From contig NZ_JACFSZ010000007.1 of the NCBI RefSeq assembly GCF_014805525.1, forward strand, positions 1 through 64,000: a stretch of DNA of 64,000 nucleotides. Direction: 5' to 3'. Of the stretch, positions 17,814 through 26,447 are shown in pieces. The notes beneath the pieces are model-generated. The model was not told the DNA's origin, ran no database searches, and saw only the letters and a list, made by a program, of their open reading frames with translations. The position numbers and the translations under genes are program-made. The stretch comes from Rhabdothermincola sediminis (lineage in GTDB: Bacteria > Actinomycetota > Acidimicrobiia > Acidimicrobiales > Acidimicrobilacustridaceae). The number at the start of each line of letters is the position of its first letter. Position 1 is the first letter of the stretch.

Positions 17814-18213
17814 ACCAGGTCGCACCAGGCCGGTGTCGGCCGCGCAGGTCCGCGCCTACGCCGCCAAGGCCGAGGAGTTCGCCGAGGCCGCGACCAGCGA
17901 ACTCGAAGCCGGCCGCAACATCGCTGCCACGAGCCTCGCCATCCACGCCGGCATCAACTCCGCCGACGCCGTCTGCGGCGCTCGCCTCGGCAAGCGAGCC
18001 GCCGGCGAGGACCACGACCAGGTGCTCGACCTGCTCGGCCAGGCAGGCCCCGACGGCGCCGAGGTCGAGCGCAACCTGCGCTGGCTCCTGCCACTCAAGA
18101 CGAAGGCCGAGTACGAGCCCGACAACATCGCACCATCCGTCGCCGCTAAGGCGGTCGAGCGTGCTCAGCGGTGCGCCGCCGTAGCCCGGCGGGTGGCGGA
18201 GACGGCGCGGTAG
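17806..18213 (+). CDS. HEPN-domain protein, putative toxin partner
   Basis: This 135-residue helical protein resembles small HEPN proteins encoded beside nucleotidyltransferases (NIAATSLAIHAGINSADAVC). It contains R64-AAGED-H70, matching the R-x4-6-H catalytic motif of HEPN ribonucleases, so it may be an active RNase toxin. The GTG at 17806 overlaps the MNT gene by 8 nt, typical of toxin-antitoxin coupling with the antitoxin first. It lies directly after two broken nuclease-like genes, in what reads as a small defence island. The toxic activity itself is inferred. Confidence 0.82.
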   Translation: MAKPGRTRPVSAAQVRAYAAKAEEFAEAATSELEAGRNIAATSLAIHAGINSADAVCGARLGKRAAGEDHDQVLDLLGQAGPDGAEVERNLRWLLPLKTKAEYEPDNIAPSVAAKAVERAQRCAAVARRVAETAR

Positions 18214-18548
18214 ACGTCAGCCGACCAACGACTGACTGTGCTCGGTTGCCGCAAGTACCACCCGCCGCGCCGCCGACCTGGCCCGCATCAGAACGGGTAG
18301 GTGCGGTTCCGCGTGGCGAAGAAGACCGAGCTGAGCGGCTCGGGGCCGACCTTCGTCACCTCTGGCGGCTATCGGAGCACCTCGGGCGTGATGGCGGTCG
18401 CTGAGATCGTTCAGCGGTCCTACATGTTGTTGACCGGGCCATTCCTCGCGACCTTGACCCCGGTCATCCAGCAGGACTGGAAGGGGCCGTTCCGTACGCC
18501 GTTGTTCTGACGAACCGACCACACGGGCTACGCGTGCGATGATGGCGC
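18214..18548 (+). other. Intergenic stretch, no supported gene
   Basis: These 335 bases between the HEPN gene and the DUF3089 lipoprotein gene hold only a 69-codon open frame (18301-18510, ending DWKGPFRTPLF) and longer antisense frames, none with a ribosome site or recognisable motif. Composition is a little less GC rich than the flanks. It may be leftover DNA from the same acquired island. The promoter of the next gene must lie near 18500-18548, but no clear boxes were found. Confidence 0.4.
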
Positions 18549-19766
18549 ATGCCCACCCGGACTCGTGCAAACCCCGCCCGGCCGTTGATGCTGGTCGTCG
18601 TCGCGGCCTCTCTCGCCGCCACGGCCTGCAGCTCGGGTGGGACCACCACCGCCGCGCCGGGCACCGAGGCGCCGACGACCACCGCCCGCGCCGCGCCGTC
18701 GATCCCTCCCTACACGAGTGAGGTGTACGCCGACCCGGCCCACTGGCTGTGCCGGCCCGACCTGCCCGACGACGTCTGCCACCAAGACCTCGACGCCACC
18801 GTCGTGCACGCCGACGGCACGCTCGAAGTCCAGCGCCACGTCGCCGACCCCGACGCCCCGATCGACTGCTTCTACGTCTACCCGACCATCAGCGCCGACC
18901 AGAGCCCCAACTCCGACCTGGTGCCCAGCGACGCCGAGAAAGGCTCGGTGCTCACCCAGGCCGCCCGGCTGAACAGCCAGTGCCGGGTCTTCGCCCCCGT
19001 GTACCGCCAGATGACCCTGCCCGCGCTGCTCGGCAGCGTCCCTGCCGATCGCCTCGCCGCCAGCCAGGTCGCCTACGCCGACGTGCTCGACGCCTGGCAC
19101 CACTACCTGGCCAACGACAACGGCGGCCGGGGGGTGGTGCTCATCGGCCACTCGCAAGGGGCGAGCCACCTCAACCGCCTCGTCCGGGAGGAGATCGACC
19201 CGAACCCCGAGCTGCGATCGCTGCTGGTGGCCGCCTACCTGATCGGCTCCACCGTGCGGGTGCCCGACGGGGCCGACGTCGGCGGGGACTTCGCCAACAT
19301 CCCGCTGTGCCGCAGCCAGGACCAGATCGGCTGTGTGGTGTCCTACGCCTCCTTCCGCTCCACCTCCCCGCCGCCGGCGAACAGCTTCTTCGGCCGGGTG
19401 CGCGGCGGCGACGGGGTGGCGGCCTGCGTGAACCCCGCGGCCCCGGCCGGCGGCCGGGCGTCACTCACCCCGTACTTCGCCACCGGCGATTGGGTGCTGC
19501 CCGGGGCCGGCGCGGACCGCGCCATCACCACCCCGTTCGTGACCCTGCCGGACCTGCTCGATGCCGAGTGCGTGCAGCGCGACGGGTTCAGCTACCTCGA
19601 GGTGTTCGTGAACCGCGACCGGGCGGGCCGGCGAGCGCAGGACATCACCGGGGACCTGACCCCGGAGTGGGGGCTGCACGTGGTGGACGTGAGCATCGCC
19701 ATGGGTGACATCGAGCGGATGGTGGGACAGCAGGCCGCGGCGTTCACAGGTGCGCCACCTCGTTGA
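18549..19766 (+). CDS. DUF3089 family lipoprotein (alpha/beta-hydrolase type)
   Basis: The 405-residue protein has a lipoprotein signal (LVVVAASLAATACSS, Cys near residue 27), a Thr/Ala linker and a DUF3089 domain. That domain is an alpha/beta-hydrolase fold: CFYVYPTISADQSPNSDL near residue 112 and the nucleophile elbow VLIGHSQGASHLNRL near residue 200 (Ser in GHSQG). The natural substrate is unknown; extracellular esterase or lipase activity is likely. The 3' end overlaps the convergent histidine phosphatase gene by 23 nt. Several cysteines in the mature part could form disulfides, as expected outside the cell. Confidence 0.88.
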   Translation: MPTRTRANPARPLMLVVVAASLAATACSSGGTTTAAPGTEAPTTTARAAPSIPPYTSEVYADPAHWLCRPDLPDDVCHQDLDATVVHADGTLEVQRHVADPDAPIDCFYVYPTISADQSPNSDLVPSDAEKGSVLTQAARLNSQCRVFAPVYRQMTLPALLGSVPADRLAASQVAYADVLDAWHHYLANDNGGRGVVLIGHSQGASHLNRLVREEIDPNPELRSLLVAAYLIGSTVRVPDGADVGGDFANIPLCRSQDQIGCVVSYASFRSTSPPPANSFFGRVRGGDGVAACVNPAAPAGGRASLTPYFATGDWVLPGAGADRAITTPFVTLPDLLDAECVQRDGFSYLEVFVNRDRAGRRAQDITGDLTPEWGLHVVDVSIAMGDIERMVGQQAAAFTGAPPR

Positions 19767-20310
19767 AGGTGTGCAGCACCGGCCCCCGATCGCCCAGAGC
19801 GATGCGGGTCAGCGACGCCGGAGCCACGAAGAGCCGCCAGGTCACCTCGTCGCCGACACCCAGCGCCCAGGCCACCGCGGCCTTGATCGGCGACACGTGC
19901 GACACCACCACCACCGTCTCCGACCGGGCCCGCTCCGCCAGCGTCTCCAGCGACGAGCGCACCCGCTCCCCCAGGGCGGCGATCGACTCCCCGCCGGGCG
20001 GGACGAACTGCGGGTCCCGGCGCCAGGCGGACCACACCTCCGCCGGCACGTGCTGCAGCGGCGTGCCGTCGTAGTCGCCGTAGTCCAGCTCGATCCAGCG
20101 CTCGTCGACCTCGACGGGAGCCCCGAACGCGGCCGCGGTCTGCCGGGCCCGGGTCAGTGGGCTCGACACCACCCGGTCGACGGGGCCGACCGCGGTGGCG
20201 AGCCGGGCCGCCTGCCGCTCCCCCTCCTCGTCGAGGGGGACGTCCAGCCGGCCGAGCAGCAGCCCGCTGGCGTTCGCCGCGGTGCGGCCGTGGCGCACGA
20301 TCACCAGCAC
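19744..20310 (-). CDS. Histidine phosphatase family protein
   Basis: This 188-residue protein has the RHG motif at the N-terminus (VIVRHGRTAANASG), the second phosphate-binding Arg region (VVSSPLTRARQTA), the catalytic Glu region (GGESIAALGERV) and the second His (VVVVSHVSPIKAAV). It belongs to the phosphoglycerate mutase-like branch. Substrates across the family vary (phosphoglycerate, cobalamin precursors, sugar phosphates), so none is assigned. It follows a small membrane-protein gene whose stop abuts its start and probably shares its transcript. Confidence 0.92.
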   Translation of the reverse strand: MLVIVRHGRTAANASGLLLGRLDVPLDEEGERQAARLATAVGPVDRVVSSPLTRARQTAAAFGAPVEVDERWIELDYGDYDGTPLQHVPAEVWSAWRRDPQFVPPGGESIAALGERVRSSLETLAERARSETVVVVSHVSPIKAAVAWALGVGDEVTWRLFVAPASLTRIALGDRGPVLHTFNEVAHL

Positions 20311-20796
20311 CTAGCTCACCAGGTCCCGGCTGAGATGACCGGTACGCACGAACAGCTCGCGCCGGTCCCGGTCGGCGAAGCCGAACGTGTGCCAGCACCA
20401 CACCAGCGCCCCCAGACCCGCGACCTCCAGCAGGGCGATGACCGCCGGTGACCGATCCAGCTCCGGCAGCCCGGCCGTGTCGAAGCCCACACCGAGGAAC
20501 GGCCACCAGAACACCCCGGCGTTCGTCCAGATCCCATCCAGCACCAGGTGCATCAGCATGCCGATCGGCAGGCTGATCCATCGCCGGCGCACCAGCCGCC
20601 GACGTTGGGTGGCGAGCATCACCACCGCCAGCAACGCCACCGAGGCGACCAGGGTGTGGGCCAGCCTCGGGCCGCCGAACACCACCTCCCCCAGCGGCAG
20701 GACCGCGCCGAGCATCACCAGCCGGTAGTCGAGCGCGGGGCTGCGGAACACCAGCCACACGAACGCGAAGCTCACGCCGGCGAACCAGAGGAACAT
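20311..20796 (-). CDS. Integral membrane protein, conserved hypothetical
   Basis: The ATG at 20796 gives 161 residues with about four membrane segments (MFLWFAGVSFAFVWLVF, YRLVMLGAVLPLGEVVFGG, LAHTLVASVALLAVVMLAT, and AVIALLEVAGLGALVWCW). An internal loop has RRRWISLPIGMLMHLVLDGI, with a His/Asp pair reminiscent of membrane-bound metal-dependent hydrolases, but the match is weak. It lies in a minus-strand run with the zinc-ribbon protein upstream and the histidine phosphatase immediately downstream, so co-transcription is likely. Confidence 0.72.
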   Translation of the reverse strand: MFLWFAGVSFAFVWLVFRSPALDYRLVMLGAVLPLGEVVFGGPRLAHTLVASVALLAVVMLATQRRRLVRRRWISLPIGMLMHLVLDGIWTNAGVFWWPFLGVGFDTAGLPELDRSPAVIALLEVAGLGALVWCWHTFGFADRDRRELFVRTGHLSRDLVS

Positions 20797-20807
20797 CGGA
20801 CGGCCCC

Positions 20808-21521
20808 CTAGCGGACCAGCAGCCGGCCGCACTCCTCGCAGTGCACCAGTGCATCGGGCGGTTCGTGCTTGATGCGGTCGAGCTCCACCGCGGACAGGCT
20901 GAGGTGGCACCCGCCGCACTGGCTGCCCACCAGGCGGGCCACCGCGATGCCCTGCAACCGCCGGCGGAGCTGCTCGTAGTGGTCGAGCAGCTCGGTCGGC
21001 ACCACCGCGGCGATCTCGGCCCGCTCGGCCTGCACCGTCGCCAGCTCGGCGGCGATCGCGGCCTCCGCCTCGGCCAGCGCGGCCTCCAGCGCGGCGCCCT
21101 GGCGGTCCAGCTCGGCCCGCTCGGAGGCGCGGGTGTCGAGCTCCCGGTCCACCGGCTCGAGCTGCTCCATCAGTTCGAGCACCTCGTCTTCCAGCTGGCG
21201 TTGCCGCCGGCGCAGCGAGTCCAGATCGTCCTGCAAGGCCTGCAACTCACGCGGTGAGGTGACCGAACCCGAATACAGCTTCGTGTCGACCTCATCGGCC
21301 TTGGCGCTGATGTTCGCCACTTCGTCCTCCAGCCGGCGCTGGGCGCGGGCCAGCTCGTCGCGCCTGTCGTTCACCTCGGCGGTCGTTGCATCATGCTCGG
21401 CCACCCGGTCGAGGTGTGCGTCACGCGCCGCTCGCTCCGGAAGGGTGTCGAGCCGGTGGCGGAGTTGGTCGACTCTGGTGTCGTGCTCCTGCAAGCGCAA
21501 CAGGTCGTCGAATGCGTTCAT
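20808..21521 (-). CDS. Coiled-coil protein with C4 zinc ribbon
   Basis: The 237-residue protein is a long coiled coil (residues 1-170, e.g. EVNDRRDELARAQRRLEDEV) ending in a four-cysteine zinc ribbon: GSQCGGCHLSLS and VHCEECGRLLVR. This is the layout of the widespread bacterial C4-type zinc-ribbon proteins (zf-RING_7 family), thought to bind nucleic acid or act in surface or cell-cycle functions; the role is not settled. Its ATG overlaps the PBP stop by one base (TGATG), so translation is coupled to the class A PBP gene. Confidence 0.88.
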   Translation of the reverse strand: MNAFDDLLRLQEHDTRVDQLRHRLDTLPERAARDAHLDRVAEHDATTAEVNDRRDELARAQRRLEDEVANISAKADEVDTKLYSGSVTSPRELQALQDDLDSLRRRQRQLEDEVLELMEQLEPVDRELDTRASERAELDRQGAALEAALAEAEAAIAAELATVQAERAEIAAVVPTELLDHYEQLRRRLQGIAVARLVGSQCGGCHLSLSAVELDRIKHEPPDALVHCEECGRLLVR

Positions 21522-23728
21522 CACCCTCCAGATGGGCCCGGGGTGCTCGGCGGTGGCCCATTGCCCGGCGGGGGCCCGGGTTCGGGGCTCGTGGTCGCCG
21601 GAGGCGAGGATGTCGACGAGCTGCTGGGCGTGGTCGTGGTCGTGGTCGTGGTCGATCGCGAGGTACCCGAACCGGGCACCGTCCCGAAGATCGGCTTGCC
21701 GTCGGGGCCGATCCGCACCCCGTTGAGCGCGTTGTCCCCCCGGCCGACGACCGGGCGCCCGGCTCGGTCGGGCTTGGGGCACGGGGGGAACGTCCCCACC
21801 GGGCGATCAGCATGGACCGCCTCGTTGAACGCCCGCCAGAGCATCGCCGGGTAGGTGCCGCCGAAGTTCGCCACCCCACCCAAGTTCGCCATCGAGATGT
21901 CCTGGTCGGGATTGCCCATCCACACCGCGGTGGTGAAGTAGGGCGTGAACCCAACGAACCAGGCGTCGAAGTTCTCCTCGGCGGTCCCCGTCTTGCCGCC
22001 CGCTGGTTGGCGCGACAGCCGCGCCCTGGTGCCCGTCCCGCTCTTCACGACCTCCTGCAGGATGTCCCGCGCATAGCAGGCCGACCGTTCGCTCACCGCC
22101 TGCTCCCCCGCGCTCTCGTGCTCGAGCAACACCTTGCCATCGCGATCCTCGACCCGTTCGATGAAGTAGGGCGGCATGCGCACCCCGCTGTTGGGGATGG
22201 CCGAGACCGCGGACGCCATCTCGAGCGGGGTGATCTCTCGGGGTCCCAGGGTCAACGCCGGCACCGGTGGCAGCTCGCTGGTCACCCCCAGCTTGCGGGC
22301 GGTCTCGACCACGTTGGGGATACCCAGCACCTGCGCCAGCCGCACGAACGCGCCGTTGGAGGACCTGGCCGTCACCGAGGTGAGGGTGCCTCCGGCGCCG
22401 GAGACCACGTAGGGGTTCTTTGAACACCCGGGGCACTTGAACGCACCACCTCCGCCGATGGTGTCGTTGGGCTGGTTGCCCTGTTCGAGAGCGGTGAGCA
22501 GCGTGAAGACCTTGAACGCGGAGCCGGTCGGCTGGCCGGGCGGGTGGGTGGCGATGTCGTACTTGTAGGAGTCGTAGCCGGGACCGCCCACGAGTGCCCG
22601 GACCGCGCCCGTCGAGTTCTCGACCGTGACCATCGCCGCGGTGACGCCCTTGTCGTTCTTGGGGACGCCCTGCGCGTGGGCCAGCTCGGCGGCGAACTGC
22701 ATCCTCGGGTCGAGCGTGGTGTAGATGCGCAGCCCTCCCCCGAACACCCGCTCGATGCGCTCGTCGCGGGTGGCACCCAGCCGTGGGTCGTCGAGCAGCT
22801 GCTGCTTCACGTTCTCAACGAAGTAGTCATCGGGTGGGGGCAGCTCGATCTCGTCGCGACAGCCCGCCGGCCGGGGAGTGCCCGTGCTGCAGCGGTCGAC
22901 CGGCAGGGGCGCGCTCCCGTAGCGGGTGGCGTCCTCCTGGCTGATCGTGCCGAGGCTCACCAACCGCTCGAGCGCGGCCCGGCGCTGCTCGTAGGCCCGC
23001 TCCGGATGGCGGATCGGGTCGTACTGCACGGGGTTGGAGATCAACGCCGCCAGCAGCGCACCCTCGGCGTAACCGAGCTGCTCCACGTCGACCCCCCAGT
23101 AGGTCTCGGCCGCGGCCTGCACCCCGTAGGCGCCCGATCCGAAGTAGACCGCGTTGAGGTACTTCTCGAGGATCTCGTCCTTGCTGAGCTGCTGCTCGAG
23201 GCGCAGTGCCAGGGGGATCTCCTTGGTCTTGCGATCGAGGTCTCGGGAGGAGTCACGCAGCAGGGCGTTCTTCACCAACTGCTGGGTGATGGTGGAGCCA
23301 CCCTGCTCCACTCCGCCCGCGGCGACGTTCTCCGACAGCGCCCGCCCGATGGCCCGGAAGTCCACCCCGTTGTGCCGGTAGAAGTTCGCGTCCTCGACCG
23401 CCAGGATGGCGTCGATCACCGGCTGGGGCACCCGCGACAGCGGGACGGGCTCGCGGTTCTCGGGGCCGTGGAGGGTCGCCAGCAAGCTGCCGTCCGAGGC
23501 GTACACCCGGGAGCGCACCGCGAAGTCGTCGAGCGCCGCCAGGTCGATCTCCTGGGCTTGTGCGTGCACCGAGCTGGCCAGCTCGCCCGCGGATGGCACG
23601 AGCGCGACCAGCGAGCCCGCCAGCACCACGCCGGTGGCGCAGATCGTCACGACGAGGAGCACGAACTTCCGCACGCGCGCACGACGATACTCAGCCAGGT
23701 CATCGGTTAGCGTGCCGCGATGGCCCAT
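21521..23728 (-). CDS. Class A penicillin-binding protein (transglycosylase/transpeptidase)
   Basis: This enzyme polymerises and cross-links peptidoglycan outside the membrane. After a cytoplasmic N-terminus and one membrane helix (VLLVVTICATGVVLAGSLVA) come the GT51 transglycosylase motifs VEDANFYRHNGVDFRAIGRA and QGGSTITQQLVKN, then the transpeptidase domain with S403-AF-K406 (SxxK), ARSSNG (SxN) and GGKTGT (KTG). The C-terminus is a Thr/Ser/Pro-rich tail beginning SRSTTTTTTTT. ATG at 23728 was preferred (735 residues); an upstream in-frame ATG at 23755 would push further into the divergent LLM gene, which starts at 23720. Either way the two genes overlap head to head. Confidence 0.93.
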   Translation of the reverse strand: MGHRGTLTDDLAEYRRARVRKFVLLVVTICATGVVLAGSLVALVPSAGELASSVHAQAQEIDLAALDDFAVRSRVYASDGSLLATLHGPENREPVPLSRVPQPVIDAILAVEDANFYRHNGVDFRAIGRALSENVAAGGVEQGGSTITQQLVKNALLRDSSRDLDRKTKEIPLALRLEQQLSKDEILEKYLNAVYFGSGAYGVQAAAETYWGVDVEQLGYAEGALLAALISNPVQYDPIRHPERAYEQRRAALERLVSLGTISQEDATRYGSAPLPVDRCSTGTPRPAGCRDEIELPPPDDYFVENVKQQLLDDPRLGATRDERIERVFGGGLRIYTTLDPRMQFAAELAHAQGVPKNDKGVTAAMVTVENSTGAVRALVGGPGYDSYKYDIATHPPGQPTGSAFKVFTLLTALEQGNQPNDTIGGGGAFKCPGCSKNPYVVSGAGGTLTSVTARSSNGAFVRLAQVLGIPNVVETARKLGVTSELPPVPALTLGPREITPLEMASAVSAIPNSGVRMPPYFIERVEDRDGKVLLEHESAGEQAVSERSACYARDILQEVVKSGTGTRARLSRQPAGGKTGTAEENFDAWFVGFTPYFTTAVWMGNPDQDISMANLGGVANFGGTYPAMLWRAFNEAVHADRPVGTFPPCPKPDRAGRPVVGRGDNALNGVRIGPDGKPIFGTVPGSGTSRSTTTTTTTTPSSSSTSSPPATTSPEPGPPPGNGPPPSTPGPSGG

Positions 23729-24658
23729 GACCGACCGTTTCGCTTCGGGATCCAACTCTCGACCGCTCCTTCGGGCGCCGAGTGGGCGGCGCTCGCCCGC
23801 AAAGCGGAGGACCTCGGCTATTCCACCTTGTTCCTACCCGACCATTTCGGTGACCAGCTCGCGCCTCTCCCGGCCATGCAAGCCGCCGCCGACGCCACCA
23901 CCGAGCTGCGGGTGGGCGCCCTGGTGTTCGACAACGACTTCAAACATCCGGTGGTGCTGGCCAAGGAGATCGCCACCGTCGACGTGCTCTCCGGTGGCCG
24001 GGTCGAGCTCGGCCTCGGTGCCGGGTGGATGACCACCGACTACGAGCAGTCCGGCATCCCCCACGATCCCCCGGCCGTGCGGGTGAGCCGTATGGAGGAG
24101 AGCATCGCCGTGCTCAAGGGGCTCTTCGCCGAAGGCGCGCTCGACTTCGCCGGTGAGCACTACACGATCACCAGCCTGGACGGTCGGCCCAAGCCGCTGC
24201 AGCGACCGCATCCGCCGCTGCTGGTCGGTGGCGGTGGCCGCCGGGTCCTGCGCATCGCGGCCCGCGAAGCCCAGATCGTGGGCATCAACCCATCCCTGCG
24301 CAGCGGGCGGATCGACGCCGAGACGGCCGCCGATGCCACGGCAGCGGCCACCGACCGCAAGCTGGCGTGGGTGAGGGAGGCGGCCGGGGCGCGGTTCCCG
24401 GAGCTCGAGCTGAGCTGCCTGCTGTTCGCGGTGGTCGAGACCACCGACACCGCGGGGACGGCGGAGATGATGGCAGGCGTCTTCGGCATCCCGGCGGAGG
24501 AGGTGCGGGAGGTACCGCACGCCCTGATCGGGACGGTCGAGGAGATGTGCGACCTGCTCGAAGCCCGGCGGGAACGCTGGGGGCTGTCCTACATCGTGGT
24601 CCAGGGCGACGCCATGGACACCCTGGCCCCGGTCGTCGCCCGCCTCGCCGGCCACTGA
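23720..24658 (+). CDS. F420-dependent LLM-class oxidoreductase (TIGR03621 type)
   Basis: The 312-residue protein is a luciferase-like TIM-barrel enzyme: FRFGIQLSTAPSGAEWAALA, GYSTLFLPDHFGDQLAPLPA, LSGGRVELGLGAGWMTTDYE and GRPKPLQRPHPPLLVGGGG. This pattern matches the TIGR03621 branch, whose members use coenzyme F420 in Actinobacteria. The substrate is unknown. Its 5' end overlaps the divergent PBP gene by 9 nt. A Gfo/Idh/MocA-type oxidoreductase follows 4 nt downstream, so the pair is likely an operon. Confidence 0.9.
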   Translation: MAHDRPFRFGIQLSTAPSGAEWAALARKAEDLGYSTLFLPDHFGDQLAPLPAMQAAADATTELRVGALVFDNDFKHPVVLAKEIATVDVLSGGRVELGLGAGWMTTDYEQSGIPHDPPAVRVSRMEESIAVLKGLFAEGALDFAGEHYTITSLDGRPKPLQRPHPPLLVGGGGRRVLRIAAREAQIVGINPSLRSGRIDAETAADATAAATDRKLAWVREAAGARFPELELSCLLFAVVETTDTAGTAEMMAGVFGIPAEEVREVPHALIGTVEEMCDLLEARRERWGLSYIVVQGDAMDTLAPVVARLAGH

Positions 24659-24662
24659 GGAG

Positions 24663-25685
24663 GTGACCACGGTCGCGTTCGCCGGCGCGGGCCCGCTCAC
24701 CGCGGTGCACGGACTCGCCGCGCAGGCGCTTGGGTTGCGGGTCAGCCACGTCGCCGCCGGCACCGCCGAGCAGGCCGCCGAGCGGGCCAGCCAGCTCCGG
24801 GCCCGACCTTGCACGTACGAGGACCTGCCGGCCGGCGCGGACCTGGTGATCGTCACCGCGCCGCCGGCCATGCGGGCGAGCGAGGTGCTCCGCTCGGTGC
24901 GCGCCGGCACCGCGGTGCTGGTGGAGCCGCCGCTGGCGGCGACGCTCGCCGGCGCGGACGCCATCGTCGATGCCGCGGCCCGAGCAGCCGCACCGGTGCT
25001 CTACGGCGAGAGCCTGCTGCACGCACCGGTGGTGCGTACCGCGCTCGATCGGGTGCGGATGATCGGCCCGATCGATCGCATCGAGGTGCGGGCGCAGCAC
25101 ACCCCGGGGGATCGCCGAGTCGGGGCCGAGCCGGGTGTCGAGACTGGGGCCCTGGCCGAGGTGGGCACCCGCGCGCTGGCGGTCGCCCTGGCGGTGGCCG
25201 AACCGGCCGAGCCGGTGGCGGTGCAGGCCCGGCTCGAGTACGCCGGCCCGGGGCAGACCGACGACTGGGCCGAGGTCACGCTGCGCTTCGCGGGCGGGGC
25301 GGTGGCCACGGTCGTGGCCAGCCGGCGGGAGCCCGAGCCCGCTGCGGTGTGGGACCTGCAGGTGTCGAGCCCCACCGGGGTGGTCCGCGCCGAGCTGGCC
25401 CCGACACCGTCGCTCGAACACGACGGTGAGCCGGTGCCGGTCGTCGCCACGCCGGCCGCCGGCGACGTCCCCCAGCTCGAGCAGTTCGGCTACCTCCAGC
25501 AACTCCGAACGGCGGCTGCGGCCGCGGGGCGGGCCCACGACCTGCGGGGTCCGATCCTCGGGAGGAAGGTGCTCGAGGTGCTGTGCGGGGCGTACGCCGC
25601 GGCGGCAGACAGCGGCTCGTGGCACCCGCTGCCCTTCGCCGGGCCGCGGGATCGCCCGCCGCTGGCGGGCTGGGCCACCCCGTAG
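24663..25685 (+). CDS. Gfo/Idh/MocA-family oxidoreductase, divergent
   Basis: This 340-residue protein begins with a dinucleotide fold (VAFAGAGPLTAVHGLAAQAL), then DLVIVTAPPAMRASEVLRSV and the family-typical VEPPLA in place of EKPLA. The C-terminal half is a beta-sheet domain typical of these NAD(P)-dependent sugar or cyclitol dehydrogenases. The usual catalytic Lys of EKP is changed to Pro (VEPP), so the enzyme may be inactive or work on an unusual substrate. GTG start, 4 nt after the LLM gene. Confidence 0.8.
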   Translation: MTTVAFAGAGPLTAVHGLAAQALGLRVSHVAAGTAEQAAERASQLRARPCTYEDLPAGADLVIVTAPPAMRASEVLRSVRAGTAVLVEPPLAATLAGADAIVDAAARAAAPVLYGESLLHAPVVRTALDRVRMIGPIDRIEVRAQHTPGDRRVGAEPGVETGALAEVGTRALAVALAVAEPAEPVAVQARLEYAGPGQTDDWAEVTLRFAGGAVATVVASRREPEPAAVWDLQVSSPTGVVRAELAPTPSLEHDGEPVPVVATPAAGDVPQLEQFGYLQQLRTAAAAAGRAHDLRGPILGRKVLEVLCGAYAAAADSGSWHPLPFAGPRDRPPLAGWATP

Positions 25686-25746
25686 CCGGCAGGTGCTCCC
25701 GCTCACCTCCGCTCGTGGCGCCCGTTGCGCGGACCCTGCACGGGTG

Positions 25747-25782
25747 GTTACGGTTAGTAACAGTGACCGCTGGTAACAGTGA
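25747..25782 (+). promoter_or_regulatory. Repeated GTAAC motifs, probable TetR operator
   Basis: GTTAC-N5-GTAAC (25747-25761) forms an inverted repeat and the decamer GTAACAGTGA occurs twice, at 25757-25766 and 25773-25782, one turn and a half apart. The second copy lies inside the first codons of the TetR gene, whose start codon is at 25763. Such spacing fits an autoregulatory TetR operator. Confidence 0.5.
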
Positions 25783-26443
25783 TCCGCCGCGCCGCCTGGA
25801 CCGAGCCCGCCGCGACCGAGCCGCGGGCCTGACTGCGGACCGCGAGCGCCGCCGCCAAGAGCTGCTCGACGCGGCTGTGGCGCTGGTGCGCCGCGAGGGT
25901 CCGTACGCGTCAATGGAGCAGATCGCCGCCGAGTGCGGCATCACCAAGCCGATCCTCTACCGCCACTTCGGCCACCGCCAAGGGCTGATCATGGCCGTCG
26001 CCGAGGGATTCGTGAGCGACCTCATCGCCGAGCTCGCACCGTCGCTGGTCAGCACCGAGCCACCCCGGCGGATCCTCGAGCGCACCATCGACGCCTACCT
26101 GGGGCTCATCGAGCGGGACACGAACCTGTATCGCTTCCTGTCGGCCCACGCCGATCCGGGCAAGCGCGACCTGCTCACCGCCCTGATCGCGGAGGAGATT
26201 GCCATCGTCTTCGAGCGCCTCCTGGCCGAAACCGGCCTCGACCCCGCCGACGGCAAGCCGTGGGCCTACGGGGTCGTCGGCATGGTGCACCTCGCGGGTG
26301 ACTGGTGGGTGGAGAGCCGCGCCCTGTCCCGCCATCGGCTCGTCGACCGACTCACGACCCTGCTGTGGTCCGGCTTCGAGGGCATCGGCGTGCCCGACCG
26401 GCGGCCGGCCGTCGCCCCTCATACCCCGTCCCCGGAGGAGTGA
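25763..26443 (+). CDS. TetR-family transcriptional regulator
   Basis: The 226-residue protein has an N-terminal helix-turn-helix (RRQELLDAAVALVRREG, then MEQIAAECGITKPILYRHFG) and a C-terminal ligand-binding helical domain with a TetR_C-like segment (ILERTIDAYLGLIERDTNLY). The recognition helix ITKPILYRHFG is close to that of mycobacterial lipid-metabolism TetR regulators. It precedes a diiron oxygenase-like gene by 4 nt with a strong GGAGGAG ribosome site, so it probably controls that gene and itself. GTG at 25763 is used as start. Confidence 0.88.
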   Translation: MTAGNSDPPRRLDRARRDRAAGLTADRERRRQELLDAAVALVRREGPYASMEQIAAECGITKPILYRHFGHRQGLIMAVAEGFVSDLIAELAPSLVSTEPPRRILERTIDAYLGLIERDTNLYRFLSAHADPGKRDLLTALIAEEIAIVFERLLAETGLDPADGKPWAYGVVGMVHLAGDWWVESRALSRHRLVDRLTTLLWSGFEGIGVPDRRPAVAPHTPSPEE

Positions 26444-26447
26444 ACCC

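Noticed and set aside
21610-21660. Short GTGGTC repeats at the end of the PBP gene
   Set aside because: They encode the Thr-rich tail of the PBP, a common feature, not a mobile or CRISPR repeat.
23729-23755. Upstream ATG for the class A PBP (744 residues)
   Set aside because: Would extend the head-to-head overlap with the LLM gene to 36 nt and adds no conserved sequence; not excluded.
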